A DNA stretch of 64,000 bases from Cantharellus purpuraceus (GCA_025174535.1 JALBUN010000018.1:310001-374000); one strand, 5' to 3'; positions 44,354 through 57,119 are shown, numbered from the stretch's first letter. The notes: a model not told the origin generated them from the sequence alone. A program made the numbers and translations.

Positions 44354-46196
44354 GACTGCCCCACGCTCGGGTCCCGCTTCCTACGCGCGGCACGCGCGTA
44401 GATACAACTTTGACAGTCCAGTGTTTGTGGGGGCAAACGGTATAGTGTTGAAGAGACAAATATCGGACAAGGATGCGCATACGAGGCCGCATCGCGGGCA
44501 TCGCCCGAAAGTCGTCCCCACAGGTCAAGGTGCTAGTGTTGGTGTGTATTTCACCCTTTTCCTATTTGGTGTCTTCAATCCCCATACTGCATCATAGCCG
44601 GGGGGGCCGCATCCGAAGTCCCCGCGCAAGACGTTCAGAATGACCTCGAATATGTCGTCAACGTTACCATCGGCACCCCTGGCGTAACTCTCAAGCTTGA
44701 TTTCGACACGGGATCCAGTGACCTCTGGGTCTGGAGCAGTGAACTCCGTGCAGATAGCACTGGACACGTGAATCACATTTTCTATCCCTCCAGACCGAGG
44801 AATAGTCTATTTACCTGTTGTTTTTTGGTAGACGGTTTATTCACCCTCTGCCTCCTCGACGTCAAAGCATGTTCCTGGAGCTACATGGAATATTTCCTAC
44901 GGTGACGGTTCAAGCGCTAGTGTACGCTCCAATTCATTTTTAAACGCGCACTTTATATCTTATTCGCTTTTGTAGGGAAACGTATACACGGACAGTACGT
45001 TCTCGAGCATTTTGGCTGCCAGACATTTTCACAGCATCACTTTCAGCGATCAAGATCGGCGCACTGACGATCCCGAATCAAGCAATCGAACTCGCCGAGA
45101 AGTTCTCCTCCAGTTTCCTTCAGGAAGGAGGAAGTGACGGGTAATCACAAAGCCGTTTCTTCTATAACAACCCCATACTCAGTTTCCACCTCTATAGTCT
45201 TCTGGGTCTCGCCTGGCCCTCTATCAACACGGTTCAGCCTACTTCGGTCGCCACCCCAGTTGCAAATATCATCCAGCAAGGCATCGCGTCAGGAATTTTC
45301 AGGTATGTTGACATGTCCTAATCCACCGGGGATTCAGGTCCTTATCGTCGTCGCCATGGTTTCAGTGTCGCATTAGACCGCGGTGACGGGAATGGATTCT
45401 ACACTTTTGGAGGGATCGATGCTGCAAAGGCTGGTGTGCAGGAGTCGGAGTCAGTGCATGCCATTGGTTTTCACTCTGGCTTGTTGCTGGCCGAGGGCGG
45501 TTTATAGTATTACGTTCACTCCTGTAGACAATTCGCAGGGATTCTGGATGATCAGCAGTGAGTCGGCAAGTGTGAACGGCCAGACGGTAAGCCTTTCCTT
45601 CCTGTCCACTGTGACAGCACTGACTGACTGACTGATTTGTTTGGTGCATTTAGATCTCTCAGATGAGCAACACCGCCATCTTGGACACTGGCACTACGCT
45701 CGCGTTGGTATCTGACGCCACTGCAAATGCCATCTATAGTGCTATCCCCGGTGCGACGCTTGATCAGCAGCAGGGTGGATGGGTGTATCCTTCCGATGCA
45801 CAGAGTGGATTTCTTTACACAAGTTGGTTTATTTGATGTTTACGCAATTTGTGTTTGCAGTCCCCACAGTGTCGTTCGCAGTTGGAGACAAGCTATACAC
45901 GGTTAACCCGGACGACTTTGCGTTTAACGATGCTGGGAATGGTATGATATTTGGCGGGGTACGTATTGTGCTCACAAACATCCTGTTCACTACTTATGTC
46001 TTCTTTCCTTGATGCAGATTCAGAGCAGAGGCAACAACCCGTTCGATATCCTTGGCGACGTCTTCCTAAAGGTCTGTTGCCCCCAAATATTGCACCATCA
46101 CATTAACTAATATCCAAATAGAGCGTCTACGCCGTCTTCGATCAGTCGAAGGCCCAGATTGGTGTCGCGCAGAGAACCGGCAATGTCTCCGCATGA
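44354..46196 (+). pseudogene. pepsin-family (A1) aspartic protease, 5' end lost
   Basis: Related to secreted basidiomycete proteases of the polyporopepsin type, which cut proteins in acidic surroundings. The first active site DTGSSDLW is near 44,705 and the second ILDTGTTLALVSD near 45,680. The flap region reads ISYGDGSSAS, and the C-terminal lobe (FDILGDVFLKSVYAVFD) runs to TGA 46,194. About nine introns of 50-65 nt fit. Two defects: repeat C abuts the coding region, so the signal peptide, start codon and promoter are missing; and the exon ending GVQESES does not join in frame to ITFTPVDNSQGFW near 45,450-45,505. The remainder is well preserved, so loss looks recent. Confidence 0.8.
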
Positions 46197-47640
46197 TTTG
46201 CTCCCAGGTCATGATCAGTTCCGTGGAACTGTTTCTCCTACGTTGGATTCCTACTTGCACGTGCGTCTGGCATGAATACTGAATGAACGGAATGAACGGG
46301 TGGCCCGTAATACCTATACCCAGATTTATATCTACCCCTCCTTTCAAGTTGTCGCTTTCTTGTCACCCCCCCACGGACCAAACGAACTTATATCCGTTGT
46401 TTGTTTTGCGGACTGGATCACGCTATATAAACGCTAGCTTGAAATTGTCATGATCTACTATATAGTTGGTACCTATACATACCATTGTTGAAATCAAATA
46501 TACCACACATTTTGGGACCTTTGTGATGTAATACAGATTGATTGTAATGGTTTGATATAAGAGGTATGTGCGTGGTGTTGACACGTTCCTAAATGAGGAA
46601 TTAGACAGGTCATGCATAGTTCAGTCGTATATCAAACTTGTCAGAAATAGGGCCAGAGGAGATACCCACCAGATGGCATGTCTAGTCTGTACTGGGACGA
46701 AAATCGATTATTGAATAGTAGCACGAGTAGCACGAGCAGCGGGTGATGCGACTGTGGACAGAAGAAAGCTTCACAAGAGCAGACGGAAGAGTGTTATTGC
46801 AACAGACTCATGGCGGGGTGAACGTCTTCCAGAGGCCAGGAACTTGGTGAGCGACTCTCGAGATATTATACAAAGGTTTTGACGAGAACGGCTATCATAC
46901 AAATAACTTGATAACGGAGAACCTCCTCAGATGGTAATAGACCGAGCCATGAGTGCTAATCGCAATATGTACCAAAGGTGGCTTCCTGCATAGTGTGATA
47001 ATTCATCTGGGCATCAAAGACAACCGTGACGATCCAACGGGACAAGCCGCATATAGCGGAGTTTCAACCTTCAGTCAGAAAGTTGTCGGTCGTTCCACAG
47101 CCAACAGCGCTGAAAGCTCGTTCTGATGTCTGCATATTCTCCTTTTTTGTGGTATCTCGCTCTTTTATTATTCCAGCAGAAGAAGGAAAACACGTTGGGA
47201 TTAAGGTGTGCCACACCAGCGGATCATCATGACCAATGCATCACTGTCGGCTGAACAAATAATTTCTTGAAACACCATTGTTCTGCCTTAACACTGGGGG
47301 ATACGACACCCATTCGGAACAGACGCAGACAGAACGCCTATCATGAACTTGGAGATACACCTTGAAAGACAAAATATTGAGAGGTAGACGCTTTTCTAGC
47401 CCCTTTGTCCCGACCAATACTGTGAAATTCGACTACGACACCTTCATATGCCTTCAATGACAAGTCGAAGTCGAACCACGGCGTCTCCAAGACTATCTAC
47501 CCACAATATTCTTGTCTTTCTTTTTCAGAGATAACCGTCGACTTACAAGTGCGTTCAGCCCCTGCCGGCCCGACAGAAGATTTTGTTCCAGCTCTCGGTA
47601 CAAGGTGGCGAAGTAAAATCTAACACTCTGAGTTGGAGTA
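46197..47640. other. intergenic, no gene seen
   Basis: About 1.4 kb downstream of the protease gene. Open frames are short and lack recognisable motifs. No copies of it elsewhere in the window were noticed. Confidence 0.5.
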
Positions 47641-48224
47641 AAATGTAGATTAGAAGAAGGTCAACAAATGTCGCTTCGCCATTTTGTTCAGGATGCGTAC
47701 TCACTACATTGGACGCAGTACTCACATACTTGCGTAATTATTTCCAATCACAACACGCATGACAGCGCCGCACTAGTAAATCAAGAGCAATATTTATTTT
47801 ATCCCAGCTTGCGTCTACACCGACTGTATCCTGCTGCGCATCACCCTCCTGCTCTGCACGTACCTGGTCTGGGGAAGATCACGGTGGCGATGATGGACGC
47901 TGATAAAGATAGGCCGCTCATCCGAGCGTAATAGTGTGGTTTCACGGCGATCTGGAATGGACTTATAGTTTTCACAAGCAACAGATTGCGCAAGATATGC
48001 ATCGTCGGGACTTAATGGTGATGGAGGTGACCATCCCTGATACCATTACGCAGTCAAGGGGAATATCCAGTGCACTACTACAAAGCAAAGATATTCGCAG
48101 GCCGCCAACTATATCTATGTACGCTATCGATGTACGCCCGTTCCTTCCCCTGATCTGCCAATCGGATCAGTGCGGACATGACGTAGCCTTATTTCTACAG
48201 CCTTTTGTAGTAGATTAGCAGAAG
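47641..48224 (+). repeat. tandem block R, copy 1, coding-like
   Basis: First of two adjacent copies of about 580-620 bp. A plus-strand frame starts QDMHRRDLMVMEVTIPD; relative to copy 2 it is frameshifted after that. Product unknown. Confidence 0.5.
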
Positions 48225-48850
48225 GTCGACAAATTTCACTTTGCCATTTGTCCAAGGCCCGTATTCACTACCTTGGATGCAAAACTCACACACCTGCGTA
48301 ATTAGCTCCAATCACAACACGCATAACATCGCCGAATTCCATTGAATCAATAGCAATATTTATTTTTTCCCTAGTTGGCGTCTACACTGTTTCCTGTTGC
48401 GCATCATCCTCCTGCTCTGCACGTACCTGGTCTGTGGAAGGTCACGGTGGCGATGATGGACGCTGACACAGGTAGGCCACTAATTCAAGCGTGATAGTGT
48501 GGTTTCAGGGCGATCCGGAATGAACTTATAGTTTTCGCAGGCAATCGATTGCGCAAGATATGCATCGTCGGGACTTTATGGTGATGGAGGTGACCATCCC
48601 TGATTCCATTATGCATCAAGGGGAATATCCAGTGCACTACTACAAAGCAAAGATATTCTCAGGCCGCCAACTATATCTATACTGCGCAATCGATGTCCAC
48701 CCGTTCCTTCCCGCGCCTGATCTGCAAATCGGATCAGTGCAACATGCTTGACTATCACGTGACTGGAGAGGTGCTTCCTCTTTCCATCGATGCTGGTCAA
48801 CGCTCTATTTCGCCGACTCTGACCCAGTGGATATGCATGTTGAATGTGGT
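48225..48850 (+). repeat. tandem block R, copy 2, coding-like
   Basis: Direct repeat of 47,641-48,224. Here the frame MHRRDFMVMEVTIPDSIM continues with YPVHYYKAKIFSGRQLYLY. It meets a TGA near 48,750 where the third partial copy (51,370-51,545) has TGG, then reads LSRDWRGASSFHRCWSTLYF. The shared reading suggests a real, unidentified protein fragment. The orientation is opposite to the neighbouring C2H2-type gene copy. Confidence 0.5.
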
Positions 48851-48889
48851 TTAAAGGACAGGTGTTTCTCTCTTCTTTATCCACATTCT

Positions 48890-50100
48890 GGAATCCATAT
48901 CGGCGATGAGGAACGATAGTTGCGTCTCAGCGGGAGAGGATGCGATTAACTCATCGCAATCCATCTGATCAGCTGTAAATCGCCCAGCGATATTCCCAAG
49001 TGGATTCATGTTCCACTTCAGCGTCAAGGGGACGAAGCATCCTGCCTCTGGGCACCGCCAGGCATATTCCTCTGCACGCTGGACTCTTGCATTTGTGAAC
49101 AACAATTGTGCGTCTGTTCTGCTCAGATCCCCATATTCAATTAATCTCCGCTCCATTCCGATGTGTTTTTCCATACGCACATTCTGGACAAACACATCTG
49201 AATGGAGCGTAGATTGATTGAATATGGGGAGCTGAGCAGAACAGATGCACAATGGCAGCATGGTTGCCGCTTGGGCCCCTGTACCTGCATGGTTTGCCGT
49301 CCCCTTTGCGCAGTATGCAGTATCTCCCATACCCTATGACAGTGGGGAAACTGAGCACATCACAACCGGGGCCATAGGGATGATATACAGTGTTGTTTTC
49401 CCCTGTTTGCATGACTGGCACTGGAAGGTTGCTTGTCGTCGCTTCACCCAGCATCTGGGCAACTGCCAGGGTGGACTGCACCGCTGTGGCATTCCATGCG
49501 GCGTGCCCATATTGATTTATGTTGTTCTGATGGTTGGGTTGTGACCCAACCGAACTGTTCAGTTGCCATTAGGAAATTATCATGATGATCAGGATGCCAA
49601 TCACCCATTGTTTGGATTAATACACAGCCAATCTGTAGCTGGATTGTAGTCCAGCCTTTGCAGGTCCCATGTATATGCTGGAGGTTGGGTTGGACCTGGC
49701 ACCTGTGCTTGGGACATGGAGGGACCCATGCCTTCAGCCGAAGCTGACCCATCCTGTGCTTGAGATGTAGTCCCAAGCAATGCATTGATGAGTTCAGACC
49801 CCACCCAGGCTTCAAAGAGCCCCCTCAGCATCTCGCTGAAAGTCATCTGGTCAGTCCCGCCGTATCATGTAGCAGCAAAGATAGGCTTACTCATCTACAT
49901 GCGATGGGCCCGTCACCGGAACGTCGTCGATTGACGCCTCTCCGAACCCAATGTTGTCCGGGTCGTCCAGTAACGGAGTGCTGAAGATGATAACAACGTG
50001 AGTGGTGTTCTCTAAACATTGCAATGACTTGTCAACATACGATGGACGAGTTATTGGGGTATGTGGGCACTCGATGGCATGCCCCCGCGAAGCTGAAACA
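48890..50100 (-). pseudogene. C2H2-motif gene, copy B (truncated and rearranged)
   Basis: Minus-strand homologue of the gene at 51,921-53,566. It keeps exon 5 (TPLLDDPDNIGFGEAS), exon 6 (near 49,605-49,835) and most of the last exon. Exons 1-4 are replaced near 50,060 by unrelated DNA. A deletion of about 120 bp near 49,030 removes the second C2H2 finger, and an inverted duplication at 49,117-49,243 breaks the first. It cannot make the normal protein. Confidence 0.75.
49117..49243. repeat. local inverted duplication inside copy B
   Basis: About 43 bp (CTGCTCAGATCCCCATATTC...) reappears in reverse complement at 49,199-49,243, around a 42-bp spacer. Intact copy A has the segment once (near 52,190). 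Confidence 0.75.
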
Positions 50101-50176
50101 GTGTATTTTTGTAATTTATCTTGCTCCAATGCCTTTCGCCATATCTATCCTCTTCAAATGACCATATCAGCTCGGT

Positions 50177-50660
50177 TCAGCCCAATCTATGTCTTATTCT
50201 CCCCATAGCCGCAAGGACTTCCCGCTCCAGCTGACCATCATCAGCAACATACTTCTCAACTCCAAATTCTGAATCTCTTTTTATCCTACTAAAAGCTGGA
50301 GCAGACTCCTCCGCATTAAAGTTGTCCACAAGGGCCTTCAACAATCCCACCACCTCTTCACCAACTGCAGCATCCCATTTCGCCTCATGCGATATGCCTC
50401 CCAGAATCACCCTCCAGGGAGCCGACTCCTACGTGTGTCGTGCTCGCGCTCGTCTGTAAGGTGCCGCGCGCTGGTGAGTTCCTCTTCAAGTATGCTGGTT
50501 CGTTGTATGAGCTTGAAGACACGTGAATTTTGTGCGCTGATGGTGTGGGCCATGTTGCGCTTGAGGGTTGAGTGGACATCTTGGAACTCGATGATGTCGT
50601 CCCGTAAGATGGATAGTTGTATGCAGCGGCCACAGATGGCCGCTGAGGTTCTCTACGTAT
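50177..50660 (-). pseudogene. coiled-coil protein fragment
   Basis: A minus-strand frame near 50,620-50,430 reads LSILRDDIIEFQDVHSTLKR and LIQRTSILEEELTSARHL, typical of a coiled coil. A second frame then gives VGEEVVGLLKALVDNF up to AAMGRIRHRLG and stops at 50,177. One frameshift separates the two near 50,420. There is no start codon upstream, where an array of GAGGTTCTCTACGTA (two copies near 50,650) begins. Family not recognised; a centromere or spindle protein fragment is only a guess. Confidence 0.4.
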
Positions 50661-51329
50661 GAGGTTCTCTACGTAGGACTGGCACTATGCTATTCCAATC
50701 GGCTCGTCTTTTCCTCTTCTTGCTCTCCTCCGTATCCTCCAGGACCCTCAGTCACTCTCCAAGTTTGCCACCAGCTGCTTTCATCTGAGCGAGCTTTCTT
50801 CTCTACCGCAGTGGGCGCACGGCGGTGGCGACTCTGTTGGCTGGCGAACTCAAAGAGTCATTTCTATCATTGAACGTTGTCATTATGTTTTTGAAAGAGC
50901 CGCTGTTCAAGAAGTATCAGATGCGTAAGTTGTAGCTTATACTGAAGACATGTACATGTGAAAGATTTTACAATATTAGTATGGCCGCCAACTACATTTC
51001 CATAGCTGCCCTAGGTGATTCTGACTTGTGTTCACAACCGAGATAATGGACTAGAGCAGCGTTTCTCTCAGATGATACAGTCCCTCAGGAAGCCAAATAT
51101 ATTTGGCTTAAAGAATTTGAATTGCGAACGGCTTTATATACATGGACTCGATACCCTGAGATGCTTGTTCAATCGGTACAGGCAGTTATAATACTTTTAA
51201 ACAAATCAGTTCAAGTATGTTTCATTCAACATCTTTTATTGCAGCCCACATGGTTTGGTTCCCTTTATAAAGATTGCGTGCAAGCTAGGACATGCAATGT
51301 GCTCATTCGCTGTACGCGCTGATACATGC
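50661..51329. other. intergenic, no gene seen
   Basis: Between the coiled-coil fragment and the third R fragment. No conserved frame was found. Confidence 0.45.
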
Positions 51330-51545
51330 AAAGCAAAGATGCAACAGGTCACCAACTATATCTGTAGTACGCAATCGATGTGCATCCGTTCCTTCCCGCG
51401 CCTGAGCTGCGAATCGGATCAGTGCGTACATGCTTGGCTATCACGTGACTGGAGAGATGCTTCCTCTTTCCATCGATGTTGGTCAACGTTCTATTTCGCC
51501 CACTCTGACCCAGTGGATATGCATGTTGTAATGTTTTGAACAGGT
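51330..51545 (+). repeat. block R, partial third copy
   Basis: Matches the last 200 bp of block R (CATCGATGTTGGTCAACG segment) and keeps the LSRDWRDASSFHRCWSTFYF reading with TGG where copy 2 has TGA. As at 48.8 kb it is followed by a copy of the C2H2 gene, so the R-plus-gene block was duplicated as one. Confidence 0.65.
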
Positions 51546-51920
51546 GTTTATTTATGCGTATTCGACCATCACGTCACAAGGGCTTAAAATCATTACTTGC
51601 GTCCCGCTCTGCTGTTGTTTCATGCACACTGTGCACGCTTGTGTTGAGATGCACCACTAATGCATTCCATTTTTCAGGATGAACACCAACTTTTGGTACC
51701 ACAACAAGTGAGCATGTTGTATTTTTTTTTATTGGAAGGGACAAGCTCATGCGGCATGCATTGCAGCTGGTCCAAGTACGTCGTTCTGCCCTTGTCGTTA
51801 TCATTCTTCGCATTCTACTATTATATGACACTACACATTCTAGAATTTATATCGGAGATGAGGAGCGATAGTTGCGTCCCAGCGGGAGAGGATGCGATTA
51901 ACTCATCGCAATCCATCTGA

Positions 51921-53566
51921 TCAGCTGTAAATCGCCCAGCGATATTCCCAAGTGGATTCATGTTCCACTTCAGCGTCAAGGATATCCTGGACAATATACA
52001 TGGTGCTGTTGGTCGACTCCCCCCCACATCGGAAGGCACGTACGGGATCATGAGGATGCTTGTTCTTTGAATGTCTGCGCACAGTATCATGCCGCATTCG
52101 GACGAAGCATCCTGCCTCTGGGCACCGCCAGGCATATTCCTCTGCGCGCTGGACTCTTGCATTTGTGAACAGCAATTGTGCGTCTGTTATGCTCAGATCC
52201 CCATACTCAATTAATCTCCGCTCCATTCCAATGTGTTGATCCAGAATGTGCATAGCAAAGGCAGCATGGTTGCCGCTCGGGCCCCTGTACCTGCATGGTC
52301 TACCATCCCTGTTCCGCAGCACGCAGCATCTCTCATACCCTATGACAGTAGAGAGACTGAGCACATCACAACCGGGGCCATGGGGACGATGTACAGTGTT
52401 GTTTGCCGTCATTTGCATGACTGGCGCTGGAAGGTCGCTTGTTGTCGCTTCACCCAGCACCTGGGCAACTGTCAGGGTGGGCTGCACCGCTGTGGCATTC
52501 CACGCGGCGTGCCCATATTGATAAGTGTTGTTCATGTGGTTGGGTTGTGACCCAACCGAACTGTTCAGTTGCCATTAGAGATTATCATAACGATCAGGAT
52601 GCCAATCACCTATTATTCGGGTTAATACCCAGCCAATCTGTAGCTGGATTGTAGTCCAGCCTTTGCAGGTCCCATGTATATGCTGGAGGTTGGGTTGGAC
52701 CTGGCACCTGTGCTTGGGACATGGAGGGACCCATGCCTTCAGCCGAAGCTGACCCATCCTGTGCTTGAGATGTAGTCCCAAGCAATGCATTGATGAGTTC
52801 AGACCCCACCCAGGCTTCAAAGAGCCCCCTCAGCATCTCGCTGAAAGTCATCTGGTCAGTCCCGCCGTATCATGTAGCAGCAAAGATAGGCTTACTCATC
52901 TACATGCGATGGACCCGTCACCGGAACGTCATCGATTGACGCCTCTCCGAACCCAATGTTGTCCGGGTCGTCCAACAAAGGGGTCCTGAAGATGATAACA
53001 ACGTGAGGAGTGTGTTCTAGACATTGCAATGTCTTGTCAACATACGATGGACGAGTTATTGGGACGTCATTGAGTGCAACCTCGAAGGAAGCACTGTTAT
53101 GCCCAGTTGAGGGCTCTCCGAAGGCCACGCTGTCGTAGCCGCCTGGGAATGCAACCCTGAAGATGAGTATGATGTAAGTTGCATGTCCTAGACATTGCAG
53201 TGACTCGTTGACATACGAAGGACCGGTTGCAGTGAAATTCTCGCGTGCTTCCTCAAAGGCTGCACTAGTGTATCCGCCTGAGGACTCTCCAAAGGCTACA
53301 TTGTCATAGCCATTTGAGAATGGGCCCCTAAATTTGAGATCAATGTAAGTGGCGTACTTTGGACATGACAGTGAGTTGTTGACATACAAAGGATTGGTTG
53401 TGGTGAGTGGTTCGAATGCATCCTCTAAGGGTGCGTTGTTGTAACCGCTTTCGAAGTTGATGCTGAAGGTGAAAACCATGTAAGTCGTATGGGGAAGATT
53501 TAAACGAGCCGAGGAAAGATGTGAATGTGCTGGCGATGAGACTCACTGGGAGGAAAAGTGGTTCAT
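51921..53566 (-). CDS. C2H2-motif protein with tandem exon modules, copy A
   Basis: Seven exons join in frame to 425 codons: 53547-53566, 53388-53462, 53217-53327, 53046-53156, 52896-52985, 52610-52840, 51921-52560. Exons 3, 4 and 5 are diverged duplicates (111, 111 and 90 nt, all phase 2 at both ends), each with a GYDxVAFGE-like core. The introns between them are also alike (GTATGT...CTTCAG). Exon 6 begins EMLRGLFEAWVGSELINALL. The last exon carries two Cys/His units, one with GRPCRYRGPSGNH...MHILDQH and one classical C-x4-C-x11-H-x4-H (CPEAGC...RRHSKNKH), suggesting DNA or RNA binding in the nucleus. Family not identified. The introns between modules are also open, so retention is possible in this copy. 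Confidence 0.7.
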
Positions 53567-54237
53567 GTCGGATGAGAAATAGAGATCTGATCAGTTGTAA
53601 GAGTAGGTTGGTGTGGGAGGGGAAGTGTTAAAGTGAGACAAGGAAATGCCTGATCCTTTATGTGTTTTATCGACTGCTTAGACCACAGGCTCATATAAGC
53701 GTGCCAATGTGCGTCTAATGGAGGGTGGGGACCTCGAGGAAGCCATGAGGTTCCGATTTGGTCATGACGCGAGAGACTAGTCTTGTATTATGAACTGGTG
53801 ACCTGATCCTCTCCTTTGTCTGAACGGTGCTTCTTGGTTTGATATGGCTCAAACACGATTAGAGTCCCTCTGCTTTGTGAATTTGCCAAATTAGGTATAT
53901 CGGGACTGGATCACATGCTGTCGAAGCGCAGGTATCATTTCAAGTGGGTCACATTCGTCGAGTGAATTGTATCATTATCTAAGACTTGGTTCAGTGCCCT
54001 GGTTTCACAGCAGACCGTTCCCTCGCCATAATGGCATGGTCTTTCCGTCAAAAGAAGGTTATACTCGTGCTTGGCACGGTATCAATTTCGTATTTGGCAA
54101 TCTGGCACCACTGGACAGTCTAGTAGGCCGTCCCGATTGGCACTAGCGTTCCAGTGGATGATAGGGATGCTGAGCTGAATAGGCTGAGGGTTGACAGGGG
54201 AATTAAGGTTGAACAAATATAGTACACTTAATTCAAC
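52795..54237. repeat. left arm of a large inverted repeat
   Basis: Reverse complement of 62,506-64,000 with minor changes. It covers exons 1-6 of the C2H2 gene and about 670 bp upstream of its start. The arm may be longer, since the partner runs off the window. Confidence 0.85.
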
Positions 54238-57119
54238 TACCTTAAGGGTTTTACCGTATATTTGAGGAAGGCTTCGAGTCGTTCATCCACACGTTCAAAA
54301 CGTGGAATATGTCTATCTATCACATCAGATCGACTTAGATGTTAAGCTCTTTACATGTAGCTAAGGGCCCAAGTTTGGTAATATTCAGTCTAGGGATCTA
54401 CCGTGGCAACAAGCGTTCATCCCTGATTACATAAGGGAAATATGTATTCGCTACCGTTGGTTCTGACAACCCAGGCGTGCATTTCTATGCAGGAGTGACT
54501 TTTGAATTCCGTTTGTAGGTCACAAGGCCGACAAAGCTCACGACATGCTGCTATGTGAGCAATCAATTTTCACCATTACTTTTGCTGTCTATCCATACAC
54601 TCTCTAGTACCCATCATATCGAAAAGCCTAGTTGACACCCTTTGCCTATCAGGGATATTATGATTAAGGTGCTTCAGGCTTTCTTACATTGTTCTCCTAG
54701 GAGTTGTAGCTGGCTAACTTGGGAACATAGCCTCACCCGTTCCGATATGGGGGGATGTTGACTCAGCACTTATTGGCAATGTCCGGGAATTTTCTTGTAC
54801 TATGAGCCTATGGGTTTGGTTGCCACGAGTTGTTCCCTGTTACAGATACCTAATCACCCTGTATTCAATGCCAGTGGCCACACCTTGCAGTGCGGAGCAC
54901 AGTAAATCTGACAATTGACACCTCCAATGACAACGAATTGAGAACTATCTGATGTGAGCCACTGACATTGTTTTGTTCAGCACCCCTGAATAATTCCCGC
55001 CTGACAATGCGAGAACTCCGGGCTGCTGGCAGAAGTACTAAGTAAGCGACTATGGTCTTCTCCAAGTGGTATGTAGATCTAATTCCAAGATCCTTGTGCT
55101 TTTCCAGATCAAGGCTCTCACGTTGACACGTTCTGTCCCTCTCTGATGTGTCCACATCTCATTGTCCACTGGGACCTGGGTCGCCCACCTGGGACAGCCT
55201 GGACATCTACTTTCCTCAAAGCGGTGGGGCCGCTCGTCAAACATTTTATGACCACATGCAATGTCAATATTTGCTATGATTTTATGTTCTATACTTACCA
55301 TAAATTATCTTGTCCCATTGGAGAAAATGTGAGGAACGCACTGCCATGCAAGTGTTTAATCTCTTCAATTAGGGGGAGGCGCCACTTAAGCAACTAATCG
55401 ACCAGTTGTTCTCTTCATGCTCTGGCTGGTCAATCGTTTGGTCACTTCAACAGATTCTGATGTTTGGTTCCATGAGTTGCAATCTTATTACAGCCTTCAC
55501 CATGTCACTAGAAGCCAGAGGCTTTACTCGTTCGGGAATATTCTCAAGAGCGCCCCTCAAGTCTTTATTTAATAACGGCCCCCCGCGAGTAGTCGATTCT
55601 GAATACAAAGCAGGGCTCCTCGAGACTTTTCCACCAGAGGAGCATGTTGCTAATACCAGTGACCCCCCCAAATTGAAGACGTGACAACGGCGCAATCCTT
55701 AAGACCGTGTGTACGTTTCCCTCTTCCCTCCTGTCTCTGCGATTTAAAGTTTCACAGTTGGACAATGGATATATTTTTTCTGCTCGTGATTAGTCCTAGC
55801 ACTGGAACGCGTTTGTCGCCATCATCAGCTTCTCACCTACGGCGGTGTTCCTGCTGCTCATGACATTCCCAAACGCCACTCCATCAGCGGGAAGCCCTTT
55901 TCGTCTCGCTCTGACGTCGTAAAAGTTCGTCAAGGGATGGGCTCGTGTTTTACATGCTGAACTGTATTACCTCTGACATTTCTGCGTTCGAAACAGAGAC
56001 TGACTGCATTTTGCATACTCACCCAAAGGTAGACCGCTATTGGAAAGGAATATCCTGTTCGTATTGTATGATGGCTGGCAAGGTCAATGGAGATGACACA
56101 GGAGGTAGTCATGTGAGAGACAACGGGAACGGCTCAATGTAGAAGAAAACGAATATCATGTGAATCCTGCTTTGCCACTGCTGCAGAGACCCCAACCTCG
56201 TGCTTCAGACGTGGCATCGCCTCATCCTGTGACAATGCGAGAGTGAAGAATGGGAAATGCCAGAGTTGTTGCGCTCAAATGCAGTGCTCAACTTCTCTTA
56301 TATGGCTAAAGAATGAGTATGGCAAGATTCCTATTCTTTGAGGTGTCAAAGCGACTCACTGAACCGGGGGGACTGCTGACAACCAGAAACAGGATCAAGA
56401 GTGAAAACCTTGGTGGCCAATGCAAGTCACTCCATCAAATTCTCTATCTGATCTCTGTCTAAGCTTCAGACTTTTGTGCGTCTCCCCTCCCTTTCCTCTT
56501 CCTCAAAGCTATGACGTCAGCAAATGTGCCTACTAAGGAAGAGGAAGGAGAAGGGTACAAGCAAGCCATAAGACATGTATGAGCAACGGAAGATATGAGA
56601 GATTATGAAAGAGAAGTCCAAAAGTCTGAAGTTCAGACAGAGGCCAGATAGAGAATCTGATGGAGTGCTGTAGGACGACCGTTACTGCAGCCTAACTTCA
56701 CAAGAGTGGCCGTCTTACGAAAACGTCACACAATTGATGACAGGGAGCCAGCCTTTTCATCCGGTGTCAGCCTGTGGGTACCGGATGCGACGAGGTGCGT
56801 AATCTTTGTCAGTCGAAGTGACTTTAGAAGACTTGGATGGTTCGTCGTTGATACCTGCAGGAGTACTCTCCTTATTCTCAGTCTCGTCTCATCTACCCTT
56901 CCTTATTCTCTACTCTCTTGTCTCACCCATCCTTCTTTATCCTCCATTCTCTATCTCACTTACCGCTCCATCTCGCCTACCTTACATCGCTGTTCTGACA
57001 ACAGTCTTGACAGTGTAATAGGGTTAGCTGGGTTTCAAAGTGGTTATGGAAGGTTGTCGTCGTCAATTGACTGTGACATGTCACGTCACTAAGCTTCCCT
57101 CTCGTTGCATGGCACTGAA
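54238..57119. other. intergenic, no gene seen
   Basis: About 2.9 kb between the inverted-repeat arm and the complex I gene. Open frames up to 128 codons (e.g. 56,706-57,092) show low-complexity Ser/Leu runs and no motif. No repeats shared with the rest of the window were noticed. Confidence 0.45.

Noticed and set aside
53405..53420. GGTTCGAAT resembling a tRNA T-loop
   Set aside because: It is in exon 2 of the C2H2 gene, and no acceptor stem or anticodon arm can be drawn around it. I found no convincing tRNA or rRNA gene in the window.
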